From NCBI GenBank assembly GCA_011250595.1, contig JAANMP010000011.1, positions 55,055-119,054 of the forward strand: a stretch of DNA of 64,000 nucleotides. The letters run 5' to 3'. The notes under the pieces are model-generated. The model saw only the letters and a program-made list of their open reading frames with translations, did no database searches and was not told where the DNA came from. The stretch is from Bacillus sp. MM2020_1 (lineage in GTDB: Bacteria; Bacillota; Bacilli; Bacillales; Cytobacillaceae). Positions 52,608-60,944 of the stretch are shown here, piece by piece (the stretch's first letter is position 1; each line of letters begins with the position of its first letter). A program made the translations under genes and the position numbers.

Positions 52608-54080
52608 TCAAAAATTTTTGGACATTCCAATTGCCAACTTTTCATAGTTATCATATATTATTTTATATTTTTCACTATTTTCTTTATTTGGAACGATGGC
52701 TTCACCCATAGGGATATTCTCTTTAATATCTTCAAAAGATTTTACCTTACCTATAGCAACTAGTGCTGTCCAAGCTGCTCCCCAGGCTGCACTGTGGTAG
52801 CTCTCTGGAACATAAATTTCAGCTTCGAATACATCTGCCATCATTTGCAGCCATAATCGAGATCTCGATAACCCACCGTTAACATATATCTTTTGATGCT
52901 TCCCTGCTAACCTCTCTAATGCCTTGCCAATTTGAAAGAGGTTAAAAGTAATCCCTTCTAGAACCGCTCGTATAAAATGTTCTCTTTTGTGTGTAATAGA
53001 TAATCCATAAAAGTTTCCTTTTGCCCGTTGATTCCAAATCGGTGCTCTTTCGCCATTAATATAAGGTAGAAAAAGGATTCCATCTGAACCAAGTGGAACC
53101 TTTTCAGCATCTGCAAGGAATTCTGTGAAGCTTCTTTGGTCGTTCAACAGGTCCTTTAACCATTGTAAGGCAATCCCGCCATTATTCGTTGGACCGCCTA
53201 TGATAGAAGAATCTTCAGTAAAGGAATAACAAAAGGTTTCTTGATTATCACTTATCTTAACGCCTGTAGTAATTTGCCTGATGGCCCCGCTAGTTCCTAC
53301 GGAAACCGCCACTTCACCAGGGAGAATCGCTCCAATTCCCAAGTTAGCCAACTGGCCGTCAGCAGCACCGATGACAAAAGGAAGTTCAAGGTCTATGCCC
53401 ATTTCTTCCGCAATTTGAGGCCTAATTCCCGTTAGTACCTCTGTTGGCGGAACAATTCTCGAAAGCTGTGCCTCATGAATACCCGTAAGCGTTAATAATT
53501 TTTGATTCCAGGTATGTGTGGATGGGTTAAATAACCCTGTCGCAGATGCCATCGAATAATCAATTACCCGCTGATTAAACCAGCATTGGAGTAAATACTC
53601 CTTAATCGACATAAAGTACTTAGCTTGAAGGTAGGGTTCATATTTTGTTTCTTTCATCCATAACAACTTAACGAATGGTGTCATTGGGTGAACCGGTGTT
53701 CCTGTTTCTGAATAAACCTCGTTACCGATTGTTTCTATCACTGATTCTGCTTGTGGATAACTTCTTCCATCAGCCCAAATTAAGGCTGGAGAAATGGAAG
53801 AACCAGTCTCATCTACACAAATAAGTGAATGCATGGCAGCAGAAAATCCAATTGAAATCAAATCATTTTTCTCAATACCTGCTTTTTGAATCGCCTCTTT
53901 TATAGCTTGTACAGCGGATTGTTCAATCTCAATGGGATCTTGTTCCACCCAGCCTTGCTGTGGGTAATTAAATGTGTTCATTCTCTCTGCTTCTGCTATT
54001 AATTTCCCGTGTAAGTCAAATACGCATGCTTTAACACTTGTCGTTCCGATATCTAGTCCTATTACAACTTCTCTTGACAT
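52608..54080 (-). CDS. FGGY-family carbohydrate kinase, gluconokinase-like
   Basis: 490 aa. GLDIGTTSVKACVFDLHGK is the N-terminal phosphate-binding motif; SAAMHSLICVD and ALIWADGRS resemble Bacillus gluconokinase (GntK); SVGTSGAIRQ and YVNGGLSRSRLWLQMMADV complete the ATPase core. It is expected to phosphorylate gluconate or another aldonate/sugar. The gene starts a transcription unit that continues into larB-larC1-larC2, linking the kinase to a nickel-pincer enzyme. Xylulokinase or another FGGY activity is the alternative. Confidence 0.85.
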   Translation of the reverse strand: MSREVVIGLDIGTTSVKACVFDLHGKLIAEAERMNTFNYPQQGWVEQDPIEIEQSAVQAIKEAIQKAGIEKNDLISIGFSAAMHSLICVDETGSSISPALIWADGRSYPQAESVIETIGNEVYSETGTPVHPMTPFVKLLWMKETKYEPYLQAKYFMSIKEYLLQCWFNQRVIDYSMASATGLFNPSTHTWNQKLLTLTGIHEAQLSRIVPPTEVLTGIRPQIAEEMGIDLELPFVIGAADGQLANLGIGAILPGEVAVSVGTSGAIRQITTGVKISDNQETFCYSFTEDSSIIGGPTNNGGIALQWLKDLLNDQRSFTEFLADAEKVPLGSDGILFLPYINGERAPIWNQRAKGNFYGLSITHKREHFIRAVLEGITFNLFQIGKALERLAGKHQKIYVNGGLSRSRLWLQMMADVFEAEIYVPESYHSAAWGAAWTALVAIGKVKSFEDIKENIPMGEAIVPNKENSEKYKIIYDNYEKLAIGMSKNF

Positions 54081-54150
54081 GCTTCCTCTTCCTTTTCACA
54101 TAGCATTAAGTAATATTATCATTTTCCGCCATTTTATTATCGTTATAATA

Positions 54151-54178
54151 AAAGGCTTTGGATCATTCCAAAGCCTTT
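54151..54178 (-). terminator. Terminator of the LarA-like/SDR/larE unit
   Basis: 12-bp perfect stem AAAGGCTTTGGA / TCCAAAGCCTTT with a 4-nt loop. The minus strand continues TTTTATTATAA. Confidence 0.9.
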
Positions 54179-54221
54179 TTTCAAAGCACTTTCCTAAACC
54201 AAATTGACGAAGCAGAAACTA

Positions 54222-55022
54222 TTAGGATAACACCTTGTTCATACTTCCACTCTGATATCCAATTAAATCTAACGTAATATATTTGTAACCAAAACCCTGG
54301 AGTGCTTTCACGATCGAGTCATGATTATCAAGAATCTCCTTCATATCCTTCGGTTCTACTTCGATTCTTGCAATATCCTGATGTGTTCGTACCCGAACCT
54401 GATGGATATCAAATGTTTTTAAATAAGCCTCTGCTTTTTCAACCTTCGTCAGCTTTTCTTTTGTAATATATTCACCGTACGCAATTCTTGACGACAGACA
54501 AGCTAACGATGGTTTATCCCATGTTGGCAAATTAGATTCCCGGGATAATTCTCGAATTTCTTGTTTAAACAGATTCGCTTCTAGTAGTGGGCCGCGTATC
54601 CCCTTTTCCTTAGCGGCTTGCATTCCTGGTCGAAATTCATTCATATCATCGGCAATGACTCCATAAACCACATTTTGAAAACCCTTTTCTTCCATGACAG
54701 GAATTAGATGATCAAACAAACTGCTTTTACAGAAATAGCACCGATTTTTATTGTTTTCCGCGTACCCCGGAATTGCGAGTTCAGATGTTTCAATTACTTG
54801 GTGCCTGACACCAATTTGATTTGCCAGTACTTTTGCCTCTTCAAGCTCACTAGAAGGGTAGCTTTCAGAGTCTGCTGTAACGGCGAGAACATGGTCCGCA
54901 CCTAATGCATCCACAGCCGCCTTTAGTAGAAATGTACTGTCCACTCCTCCTGAAAATGCTACAACCACGGATTCCATTTCTCGGAGAATAGACGTTAATC
55001 TTTTGTATTTCTCTGTTAGCAT
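54222..55022 (-). CDS. larE: LarE, ATP-dependent sacrificial sulfur transferase
   Basis: 266 aa. The PP-loop ATP pyrophosphatase motif VVAFSGGVDSTFLLKAA is near the N terminus. NRCYFCKSSLF contributes a CxxC pair, and the conserved SLACLSSRIAYGE cysteine is the candidate sacrificial sulfur donor or part of a cluster-binding triad. LarE thiolates the cofactor precursor. The frame extends to an ATG at 55067, but a GGGAGGAG before the ATG at 55022 is the only good ribosome binding site. Last gene of a three-gene unit with the LarA homolog. Confidence 0.94.
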   Translation of the reverse strand: MLTEKYKRLTSILREMESVVVAFSGGVDSTFLLKAAVDALGADHVLAVTADSESYPSSELEEAKVLANQIGVRHQVIETSELAIPGYAENNKNRCYFCKSSLFDHLIPVMEEKGFQNVVYGVIADDMNEFRPGMQAAKEKGIRGPLLEANLFKQEIRELSRESNLPTWDKPSLACLSSRIAYGEYITKEKLTKVEKAEAYLKTFDIHQVRVRTHQDIARIEVEPKDMKEILDNHDSIVKALQGFGYKYITLDLIGYQSGSMNKVLS

Positions 55023-55110
55023 GGCCCTTTTCTCCTCCCATCCCTTATCTAATTTAAAGTCAGCCATTGTTAATTTATTTATTAGGCTGTAGATTTATGT
55101 TCACCTTGGA

Positions 55111-55884
55111 TTATATTGTCATGCTGCCAAAGCCACCGTCCACTCGAATAAGCGTACCTGTTACAAAACTTGATGCTTTATCAGAGGCAAGCCAAACCGT
55201 TGCACCTTGCAATTCTTCCGCTTCCCCAAAGCGATTCATTGGAGTATGTCTCATGATTGATTCAATGCGTTCTTTGTCTAAAATTTTTCGATTTTGTTCT
55301 GCAGGGAAAAATCCCGGAATAATAGCATTGACCCGAATACCATTCGGAGCAAATTCACGTGCTAAAAATTGTGTAACACTATTAATACCTGCTTTTGATA
55401 CGGAATACGTAAACACTCTTGATAGTGGTGTTGTTGAAGAAACAGATGAGATATTAATAATGCTTCCTTTTCGGTCCTGATCAATCATTTTCTTCGCAAA
55501 AATCTGGCAGGTTAATACAATACCTTTTAAATTAATATCCATAATTTTGTCCCATTCATCCATACCAAGTTCAAAAAATGGAGTGGCACTGTTTGTACCT
55601 GGGGCATTTAAAAGAATATCCCAGCCGCCGGACCATTGTTCGATTTCATTCGCAACGTTAACTAAAGAATCCTTTGAGCTAACATCTGCAGAAAATGCCT
55701 TTGCCTCTCCACCACTTTCTATGATTTCCTTGACAACTTCCTCTGCCTTTTCAAGATTACGTCCTACAATCGCTACTTTTGCACCATGTTCTGCTAAGCC
55801 TTTAGCCATTGCTGATCCTAAAACACCATTTCCACCAACTGCGACAGCAACTTTTCCAGTTAAATCAAATATTTTTGACATCAT
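55111..55884 (-). CDS. SDR-family oxidoreductase, D-mannonate/gluconate dehydrogenase-like
   Basis: 257 aa classical SDR. Cofactor motif VAVGGNGVLGSAMAKGLAEH, catalytic Ser in INISSVSSTTPLSRV, Tyr-Lys in TYSVSKAGINS, and PGFFPAEQNR typical of the group that contains SDR-type D-mannonate oxidoreductase (UxuB/YjmF) and gluconate 5-dehydrogenase. It lies 20 bp downstream of the LarA homolog and upstream of larE. A hexuronate/aldonate substrate is inferred from relatives and context. Confidence 0.85.
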   Translation of the reverse strand: MMSKIFDLTGKVAVAVGGNGVLGSAMAKGLAEHGAKVAIVGRNLEKAEEVVKEIIESGGEAKAFSADVSSKDSLVNVANEIEQWSGGWDILLNAPGTNSATPFFELGMDEWDKIMDINLKGIVLTCQIFAKKMIDQDRKGSIINISSVSSTTPLSRVFTYSVSKAGINSVTQFLAREFAPNGIRVNAIIPGFFPAEQNRKILDKERIESIMRHTPMNRFGEAEELQGATVWLASDKASSFVTGTLIRVDGGFGSMTI

Positions 55885-55903
55885 TTATCTCTCCCTTTTT
55901 CTA

Positions 55904-57172
55904 TTAAAATAAATCTCCATTTTCATTGAAAGGAATTTCATAAAGATCTGAACTTACCTCCATATTCGGATGCTGCTTTACATATTCCAGTAAAGGCTCA
56001 GACACTTCAATTTCGCTTAACACTAAGGTATTTTTAATGCGGACTAATTTAACATTTCTAAAATCCAAAATATTACAAGTTTTAATTGCTGCTTGGATTG
56101 CTTGCTTATCAGTCGGTAATGTTGTAGCAATTTTTGTAGGAGCAACAACGGTTGAGGTTAAACCATTTGCATAAGTTCCCTCTTTATCCATCTTGTCTAC
56201 TAGCCGTTGTGTTGTAAAATCAGCCGTCCCAACGCCATTGGCATTTCCCTCGGATTGATGAGTTACATCGAGTACCACCATTTTATTTACGTCAGGTCCG
56301 CCAGTTGCATAGGGTGTTGGATAACGTCCCGTAATATTTGGATCCATGCCATCCCCACTAATATTTTTACCGATTTCATCGATGACAAGGACATCTAATT
56401 GATCAAAGAAAAGCTTTGGTAATAACTCTTTTGCTTGCTTTTGAAGTTCATGTTCTTTATTAATAATCTCTTCTGGAGTAAGAACATCAATAATTGCTAC
56501 TTTATCAAATGCATTTTCAACGGTTGCCACTCCGAAAAGTATCGGTGTCTTTTCCATGATGATTTTCGCCATCGCCGGGACATTTTCTGCCATATATTTA
56601 AAACCCATTTGATGACAGGCTTCTGCCCCTTTTTGCTTCCCTAATCCAATGCTAATCATCTTCATAATTCCACTTTCAACAGGTCCACGAAAGGCTGTAT
56701 GTGGTTTTACTCGGTTAATAATAACAATTCCGTCGGCTTCTGAAGCAAATTTATCCACATAAACAGGTAACCCATTCGGAAGCTCACTTATTTTCACTAC
56801 CTCCATTGAGGAGTGAATCTCACACCCAACGCTATCCTCGGTCACCCCTAGATGGGCTAAAACTTCGCGTTGACCCTCTGCTGTCGCACCTCCGTGGCTG
56901 CCCATACTTGGGACAATAAAAGGTTTTGCTCCTAAGTCTTTTAGAAACTTGACCGTCACTGCAGTAATTTCAACGAGGCGATCGAGCCCTCGGCTTCCAA
57001 CTGCTAAGGCTATTTCCATCCCAGGCTGAATTTTATTCTGAATATGTACTTGCTGTAATTGTTCAATAAGCGCAGAGCCAAGATCGTCAATCTTTTTGTT
57101 ATCAAAGTTAACTTTGACTTTGGCCATTTTAGGAACTGGAATATCTTTTAATAATTCCTGAAGGATACCCAT
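55904..57172 (-). CDS. Nickel-dependent LarA-family racemase/epimerase (probably aldonate 2-epimerase)
   Basis: 422 aa. Conserved LarA features are visible: MGSHGGATAEGQREVL with the first catalytic histidine, VKPHTAF with the second, and GIMKMISIGLGK whose lysine is the candidate attachment site for the nickel-pincer nucleotide. The sequence is closer to general DUF2088 LarA homologs than to lactate racemase. Some such homologs act on malate, phenyllactate or D-gluconate. The FGGY kinase and mannonate-type SDR around it favour an aldonate substrate (gluconate-mannonate). AAAGGAGTGA precedes the ATG. Divergent from the ROK regulator. Confidence 0.86.
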   Translation of the reverse strand: MGILQELLKDIPVPKMAKVKVNFDNKKIDDLGSALIEQLQQVHIQNKIQPGMEIALAVGSRGLDRLVEITAVTVKFLKDLGAKPFIVPSMGSHGGATAEGQREVLAHLGVTEDSVGCEIHSSMEVVKISELPNGLPVYVDKFASEADGIVIINRVKPHTAFRGPVESGIMKMISIGLGKQKGAEACHQMGFKYMAENVPAMAKIIMEKTPILFGVATVENAFDKVAIIDVLTPEEIINKEHELQKQAKELLPKLFFDQLDVLVIDEIGKNISGDGMDPNITGRYPTPYATGGPDVNKMVVLDVTHQSEGNANGVGTADFTTQRLVDKMDKEGTYANGLTSTVVAPTKIATTLPTDKQAIQAAIKTCNILDFRNVKLVRIKNTLVLSEIEVSEPLLEYVKQHPNMEVSSDLYEIPFNENGDLF

Positions 57173-57316
57173 GTTTACTTCACTCCTTTATTTACTTATT
57201 AAGTTTCCTCATTCGTTACTTTCCCATGTATTTATTAGGATTATTTATAATTCTACTGTAATCCCTTTCAAAAGAAGCTATAAATTGAAAAAAATTTAGA
57301 TAAGAATATTTTTCTT

Positions 57317-57342
57317 TTAATTTGTTTACCAAACAAACTAAT
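57317..57342. promoter_or_regulatory. XylR/ROK-type operator between the LarA homolog and the ROK gene
   Basis: TTTGTTT-ACC-AAACAAA (57321-57337) with TTAA and CTAA flanks, closely resembling the XylR operator whose left half reads TTAGTTTGTTT. A TATAAT -10 for the ROK gene at 57349-57354 places the operator over the -35. Confidence 0.78.
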
Positions 57343-57422
57343 TACCTGTATAATATCATTATGACTAAATTACGTCAATATTTATAGCTTATTTCCTTTC
57401 AAAAATAACTAGGAGGTTCATT

Positions 57423-58604
57423 ATGCTCACAGGAGATGCAACATTTATCAAAAAAATAAACAGATCTTTGATCTTAAGTAAAATTGTTGAGCATAAATTG
57501 ATATCTAGGGCAGAGCTTGCCAAAATTACAGGATTAAATAAAGCAACCATCTCTGTACAGGTATCAGATTTATTGGACAAAGAACTAATTTATGAAACAC
57601 AGCAGGAACACAAAAGTTTGGGAAGAAGGCCCATCATGCTCTCCGTTAATCGAGAAGCAGGGTTTGCCCTGGGAATTGATTTAGATAAAAATTCAATTAC
57701 TTTTACCATTTCGGATTTAATTGGTACTTCCATTCAAACAGATATATTAGAACTCCATGTCTCAGAATATAATTTCATTCTTAAGATATTAATCGATCAG
57801 ATCAATAATTATAAATACAAATTCAATCATACTCGTTACGGTCTTGTTGGAATTGCCATTGGAATACATGGAATTGTCAATAAAGATGAAATAATTGATT
57901 TTGTCCCTCAACACGGCTGGCAAAACAAAACCTTAAAAGAGGACTTAGAAAAGGCAATCGGAATTAATGTTTACATCGAAAATAATGCTAACCTTTGCTC
58001 CATTGCAGAAAAAGTCTACAAGCACCATCAATGCAACAACCTATTATCCGTCAGTCTGTATTCTGGAATTGGTCTTGGTTTCATAATTAATGATACATTA
58101 TTCAAAGGATTTCACGGTTATGCAGGCGAGATAGGGCATATGATTGTCGTCCCAAATGGACTCCCCTGCAGTTGCGGAAATTTGGGATGTTGGGAACAAT
58201 ACGCTTCCGAATTAAGTTTTATTACCCATTTAGCTAAGGATCAAAAGAACCTAGCTTTTAACTATAATGATTTCCAAAATCGGATGATTGAACGTGACCC
58301 TGCTTTCCAAAAAGAGATTGATCGATTTATCATGTTTATTTCAATTGGTTTAAATAATTTGATTAACCTTTATAATCCTGAAATATTAGTGGTCAATAGT
58401 GAAATCCTCCGTTTATATCCTAATGCAGCTGAAGAACTTAAAGCCCATCTCACATCTTCCATTAGCCATTATTCGGAATTGGTGATCTCACAATTCGGGA
58501 AAAGGGCGTGTATCATGGGAGCCTGTGCACTGGCAATTCAAAACTTCTTAGGAGTTTCAGAGCTTTGTTTAACTTTGAGTGAGGAAGGCTTTCTCGATAA
58601 ATAG
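57423..58604 (+). CDS. ROK-family transcriptional repressor (XylR/NagC-like)
   Basis: 393 aa. N-terminal winged helix SRAELAKITGLNKATISVQV, then a ROK sugar-binding domain: GIAIGIHGIVNK, YIENNANLCSIAEK, GYAGEIGHM and the zinc-binding CSCGNLGCWEQYAS. Such proteins bind a sugar or sugar acid and release operators of the TTAGTTTGTTT type. It is divergent from the LarA-homolog operon, with an operator of that type between them, so it probably represses both directions. Ligand unknown; an aldonate is the simplest guess. Confidence 0.92.
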   Translation: MLTGDATFIKKINRSLILSKIVEHKLISRAELAKITGLNKATISVQVSDLLDKELIYETQQEHKSLGRRPIMLSVNREAGFALGIDLDKNSITFTISDLIGTSIQTDILELHVSEYNFILKILIDQINNYKYKFNHTRYGLVGIAIGIHGIVNKDEIIDFVPQHGWQNKTLKEDLEKAIGINVYIENNANLCSIAEKVYKHHQCNNLLSVSLYSGIGLGFIINDTLFKGFHGYAGEIGHMIVVPNGLPCSCGNLGCWEQYASELSFITHLAKDQKNLAFNYNDFQNRMIERDPAFQKEIDRFIMFISIGLNNLINLYNPEILVVNSEILRLYPNAAEELKAHLTSSISHYSELVISQFGKRACIMGACALAIQNFLGVSELCLTLSEEGFLDK

Positions 58605-58711
58605 AATAAGCAAAAAGTAACATAAGCCTTCACTTCCGAGGGCCTTTTCTTTTTCCTATGGGAATTTACGAAAGAACAGGAAATCAACGCAATTATAAGA
58701 AAAAGAATGAT

Positions 58712-58766
58712 GGTTACACTTTCATACCAAATGTTCCCGTTTTCATGACGTTTGTTTCCGTTTTCA
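58712..58766 (+). promoter_or_regulatory. Direct repeats with 21-bp period upstream of the 33-codon ORF
   Basis: GTTCCCGTTTTCA at 58733-58745 and GTTTCCGTTTTCA at 58754-58766 differ at one base and are spaced exactly 21 bp. A weaker third copy ending in TTTCA lies 21 bp further upstream at 58712-58724. Two helical turns and the location just before a -35 are typical of activator (for example LytTR-type) sites. Confidence 0.6.
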
Positions 58767-58772
58767 GTGAAA

Positions 58773-58801
58773 TTGTTTAAAACTTGATAATGAATGATAA
58801 T
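58773..58801 (+). promoter_or_regulatory. Sigma-A-like promoter of the 33-codon ORF
   Basis: TTGTTT (58773-58778), 17-bp spacer, GATAAT (58796-58801) preceded by TGAAT. The expected start of transcription is near 58808, about ten bases before the ribosome binding site. Confidence 0.6.
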
Positions 58802-58831
58802 AAGAGTATCAAATTACTAGGAGGAATTGTA

Positions 58832-58933
58832 ATGAAGAAGCTAATTAATTTAGTAGTTAAACAAATTGAAAAAAATGGTGAATACATTCCATTTCATTTA
58901 GCTGAACCAGTCAGAACCAATTCACACGAATAA
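58832..58933 (+). CDS. 33-residue peptide of unknown function
   Basis: ATG at 58832 behind AGGAGG with 7-nt spacing, 33 codons, TAA at 58931. The peptide starts MKKLINLVVKQIEKNGE and ends PVRTNSHE: a short basic, partly amphipathic N-terminal half and a polar tail. It has no cysteine and no signal peptidase site. The strong ribosome binding site, own promoter, direct repeats and terminator argue that it is expressed. It is unlike any family I recognise; a signalling or toxin-like peptide, or a regulatory RNA with a coding leader, are possible. Confidence 0.6.
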   Translation: MKKLINLVVKQIEKNGEYIPFHLAEPVRTNSHE

Positions 58934-58953
58934 AATGTGAATTGGTTTTTTTT
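58915..58953 (+). terminator. Terminator overlapping the end of the 33-codon ORF
   Basis: 12-bp perfect stem AACCAATTCACA / TGTGAATTGGTT with a 9-nt loop that contains the stop codon, and a run of eight T ending at 58953. Confidence 0.93.
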
Positions 58954-58973
58954 GTTTAAAATAAAAAAAAAAA

Positions 58974-58999
58974 GTGCCTGACACTCTAGTGCCTGACAC
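58974..58999. repeat. Double copy of the GTGCCTGACAC motif
   Basis: GTGCCTGACAC at 58974-58984 and 58989-58999. The motif is a dispersed element in Bacillaceae intergenic DNA. On the minus strand it is followed by an 11-nt T run, so it may help end the operon that stops at 59009. The stretch 58605-58711 holds a weak hairpin after the ROK gene and nothing else I can identify. Confidence 0.7.
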
Positions 59000-59008
59000 C
59001 CATTTTAC

Positions 59009-59869
59009 TTAAAACCAATCGCTATAGCCTAATTTTCTCAAGTGGTTTGCTGATATTTCTAGACAATCAAATGGATCACGGCCATAGGTATCATCTTGTT
59101 CTACCAAGAAATACTGTGCTCCACTCTCAAGTCCAGCGTCCATGATTGATTTGATATCAAGATTTCCTTCACCAAGTTCAGCAAATTCAATTGTATTCGT
59201 GAATATGTCAAAGAATTTAGCCATGTCCTTAAAGTCAACATCGCTTAAATCCATTTGTCCAATTCGATAATCCTTTAAATGTAATAGTGAAATACGGCCA
59301 GTATAGCCTTTAACAAATTCCACAGGATTTACGCCTGCTCTTTGAATCCAGTGAACATCCAATTCAAATCCAAGCTTAGTGGTATTATTTTTAATGATAT
59401 CTAATAAATATTCACCATCGAACTTTTGGAATTCTAAGTGGTGTGTATGGTAATACAATTCAATTCCATGTTCTGCTAATCTGTGAGCCATCTCTTCAGC
59501 TTTGGCAATAAATTCCATGATTTTATCTTTATTCCCCATAGCCATTAACGGCATCATACCAATTCGTAAAAAATTACAATCAAGAGTCTTGCAATCGTTT
59601 ACGATTTTTTCAAAGTCACTTGTCAATGTCTCACCAGGCATTCCAGGAAGCATTGGCTCTACCGCAGCAGAAAGAGCCGCAATCTTAATATCAAAATCTT
59701 CACTCGCTCTTTTTATCTCCGCTACGTTCTCTGGAGTCATAGGGATTTGGGAAATTTCAACTGCTTGATAGCCAAGCTCACTTACTTTTCTCATTGTTTC
59801 ATAGGCACCTAGCTCTTCAACTTTACCCTTTAGCATCATCATTTGGACGCCGATTTTTCCCCTTTTCAT
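59009..59869 (-). CDS. Xylose-isomerase-like TIM-barrel protein (sugar isomerase/epimerase family), copy 2
   Basis: 286 aa of the AP-endonuclease-2 fold. Candidate metal ligands lie in YYHTHHLEF, FELDVHWIQ, LLHLKDYR and the C-terminal VEQDDTYGRDPFDCLEIS. The last motif is frequent in proteins encoded with Gfo/Idh/MocA dehydrogenases that act on 3-keto sugars. GGAGGTATTTTA precedes the ATG, which overlaps the stop of the previous gene by one base. Last gene of a five-gene operon; elimination or hydration of a 3-keto intermediate is the inferred step. Confidence 0.87.
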   Translation of the reverse strand: MKRGKIGVQMMMLKGKVEELGAYETMRKVSELGYQAVEISQIPMTPENVAEIKRASEDFDIKIAALSAAVEPMLPGMPGETLTSDFEKIVNDCKTLDCNFLRIGMMPLMAMGNKDKIMEFIAKAEEMAHRLAEHGIELYYHTHHLEFQKFDGEYLLDIIKNNTTKLGFELDVHWIQRAGVNPVEFVKGYTGRISLLHLKDYRIGQMDLSDVDFKDMAKFFDIFTNTIEFAELGEGNLDIKSIMDAGLESGAQYFLVEQDDTYGRDPFDCLEISANHLRKLGYSDWF

Positions 59870-60876
59870 TAAAATACCTCCATTTGTATTGATTGTTTTT
59901 TCTTTGATGACAGGTGAATCGCATCAATTATCGCAATGGATGCAAGTGCATCTTTTGCATGAATATAGTCTTCTGTGTTTTCGGTAATGGCGGAATAGAA
60001 TTGATTAATTGTTTTTGCATGACTAGCTCCATAATAATGTTTCGAACCTGGCAGCTTCGCATCCTCCATCAATTCTACTTTTTCCCCTGCTTCATTCAAT
60101 CTTGTGAGGATGCTATCTTTGATGGTGAACTTTTCTTTTTCAAAAAGAACCTCAAGTTCAACACTAGAATTATCTGCATTCGCATTGGTAGCAAAGAATA
60201 ACCCCTTAGCACCATTTTTAAACTGCATACTGGCGGAAGCAGTATCCTCAACTTCAATGTTATAATCCAATAGTTGATCAACTGAACCTCTAATCGATTC
60301 AATTTCACCGCCAACCAGCTGCATTAGGTCTAAGGTATGCAGCGCTTGATTGATCATCACTCCACCGCCGGCATATTTCCATTGCCCGCGCCACGGCCGG
60401 CTGTCGTAGTATTCCTTTGATCTAAACCATGCTACTAGACCCTTAACCCCTTGGATAGGACCATATTCACCAGAGAGTACCATCTCTTGAAGTTTTTCAA
60501 ATGATTCATTGTTGCGATTCTGCAGACAGACACCGATTTTAATGTCTTTGTGTTCTTCCTCTAATTTCACCAGAGCAAGCCCTTCTTCCGTGTTCAATCC
60601 CAATGGTTTCTCTAGAAAAACATGAACACCTTTTTCCACACAAGCCTTCGTTACAGGATAGTGTAGATAATGGGGCAGACATATATGAACACAATCCAAG
60701 TCTTCTTTTTCAAGCATTACTTCAAAGTTACTGTAAAAGGTTGCTCCTGGTACCGAATTCGATAATGTTTCGTCATTATCACAAACAGCCGTCAACTCAA
60801 CATTTGGGTTAGCTTTTATCGCTGGAATATGAATATTTGAAATCGTGCCCAGCCCTATAACTGCAACTTTCAGCAT
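59869..60876 (-). CDS. Gfo/Idh/MocA-family oxidoreductase, copy 2
   Basis: 335 aa from the ATG at 60876 behind AAAGGGGATAGG; the frame to 60936 adds an unlikely tail. Cofactor motif VAVIGLGTISNIHIPAI, the EKPLGLNTEEG motif with the conserved lysine, and WRGQWKYAGGGVMINQALHT with the catalytic His region. NAD-linked oxidation or reduction of a cyclic sugar hydroxyl, commonly at C3. Together with the first copy it could oxidise the substrate or re-reduce the 3-keto product. Confidence 0.9.
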   Translation of the reverse strand: MLKVAVIGLGTISNIHIPAIKANPNVELTAVCDNDETLSNSVPGATFYSNFEVMLEKEDLDCVHICLPHYLHYPVTKACVEKGVHVFLEKPLGLNTEEGLALVKLEEEHKDIKIGVCLQNRNNESFEKLQEMVLSGEYGPIQGVKGLVAWFRSKEYYDSRPWRGQWKYAGGGVMINQALHTLDLMQLVGGEIESIRGSVDQLLDYNIEVEDTASASMQFKNGAKGLFFATNANADNSSVELEVLFEKEKFTIKDSILTRLNEAGEKVELMEDAKLPGSKHYYGASHAKTINQFYSAITENTEDYIHAKDALASIAIIDAIHLSSKKKQSIQMEVF

Positions 60877-60944
60877 TTGCCTATCCCCTTTTTTTGAAAC
60901 GAACTCGGGAGCTGCATAGCGATGAGTTCGTTTCATGTGTTTAA

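Noticed and set aside
58784..58801. Fur box (GATAAT repeats) before the 33-codon ORF
   Set aside because: The repeats are direct and do not form the inverted 7-1-7 site; the second GATAAT is better explained as a -10 element.
58832..58933. AgrD-type cyclic peptide precursor
   Set aside because: There is no cysteine or serine in a central position and no agrB-like gene nearby.
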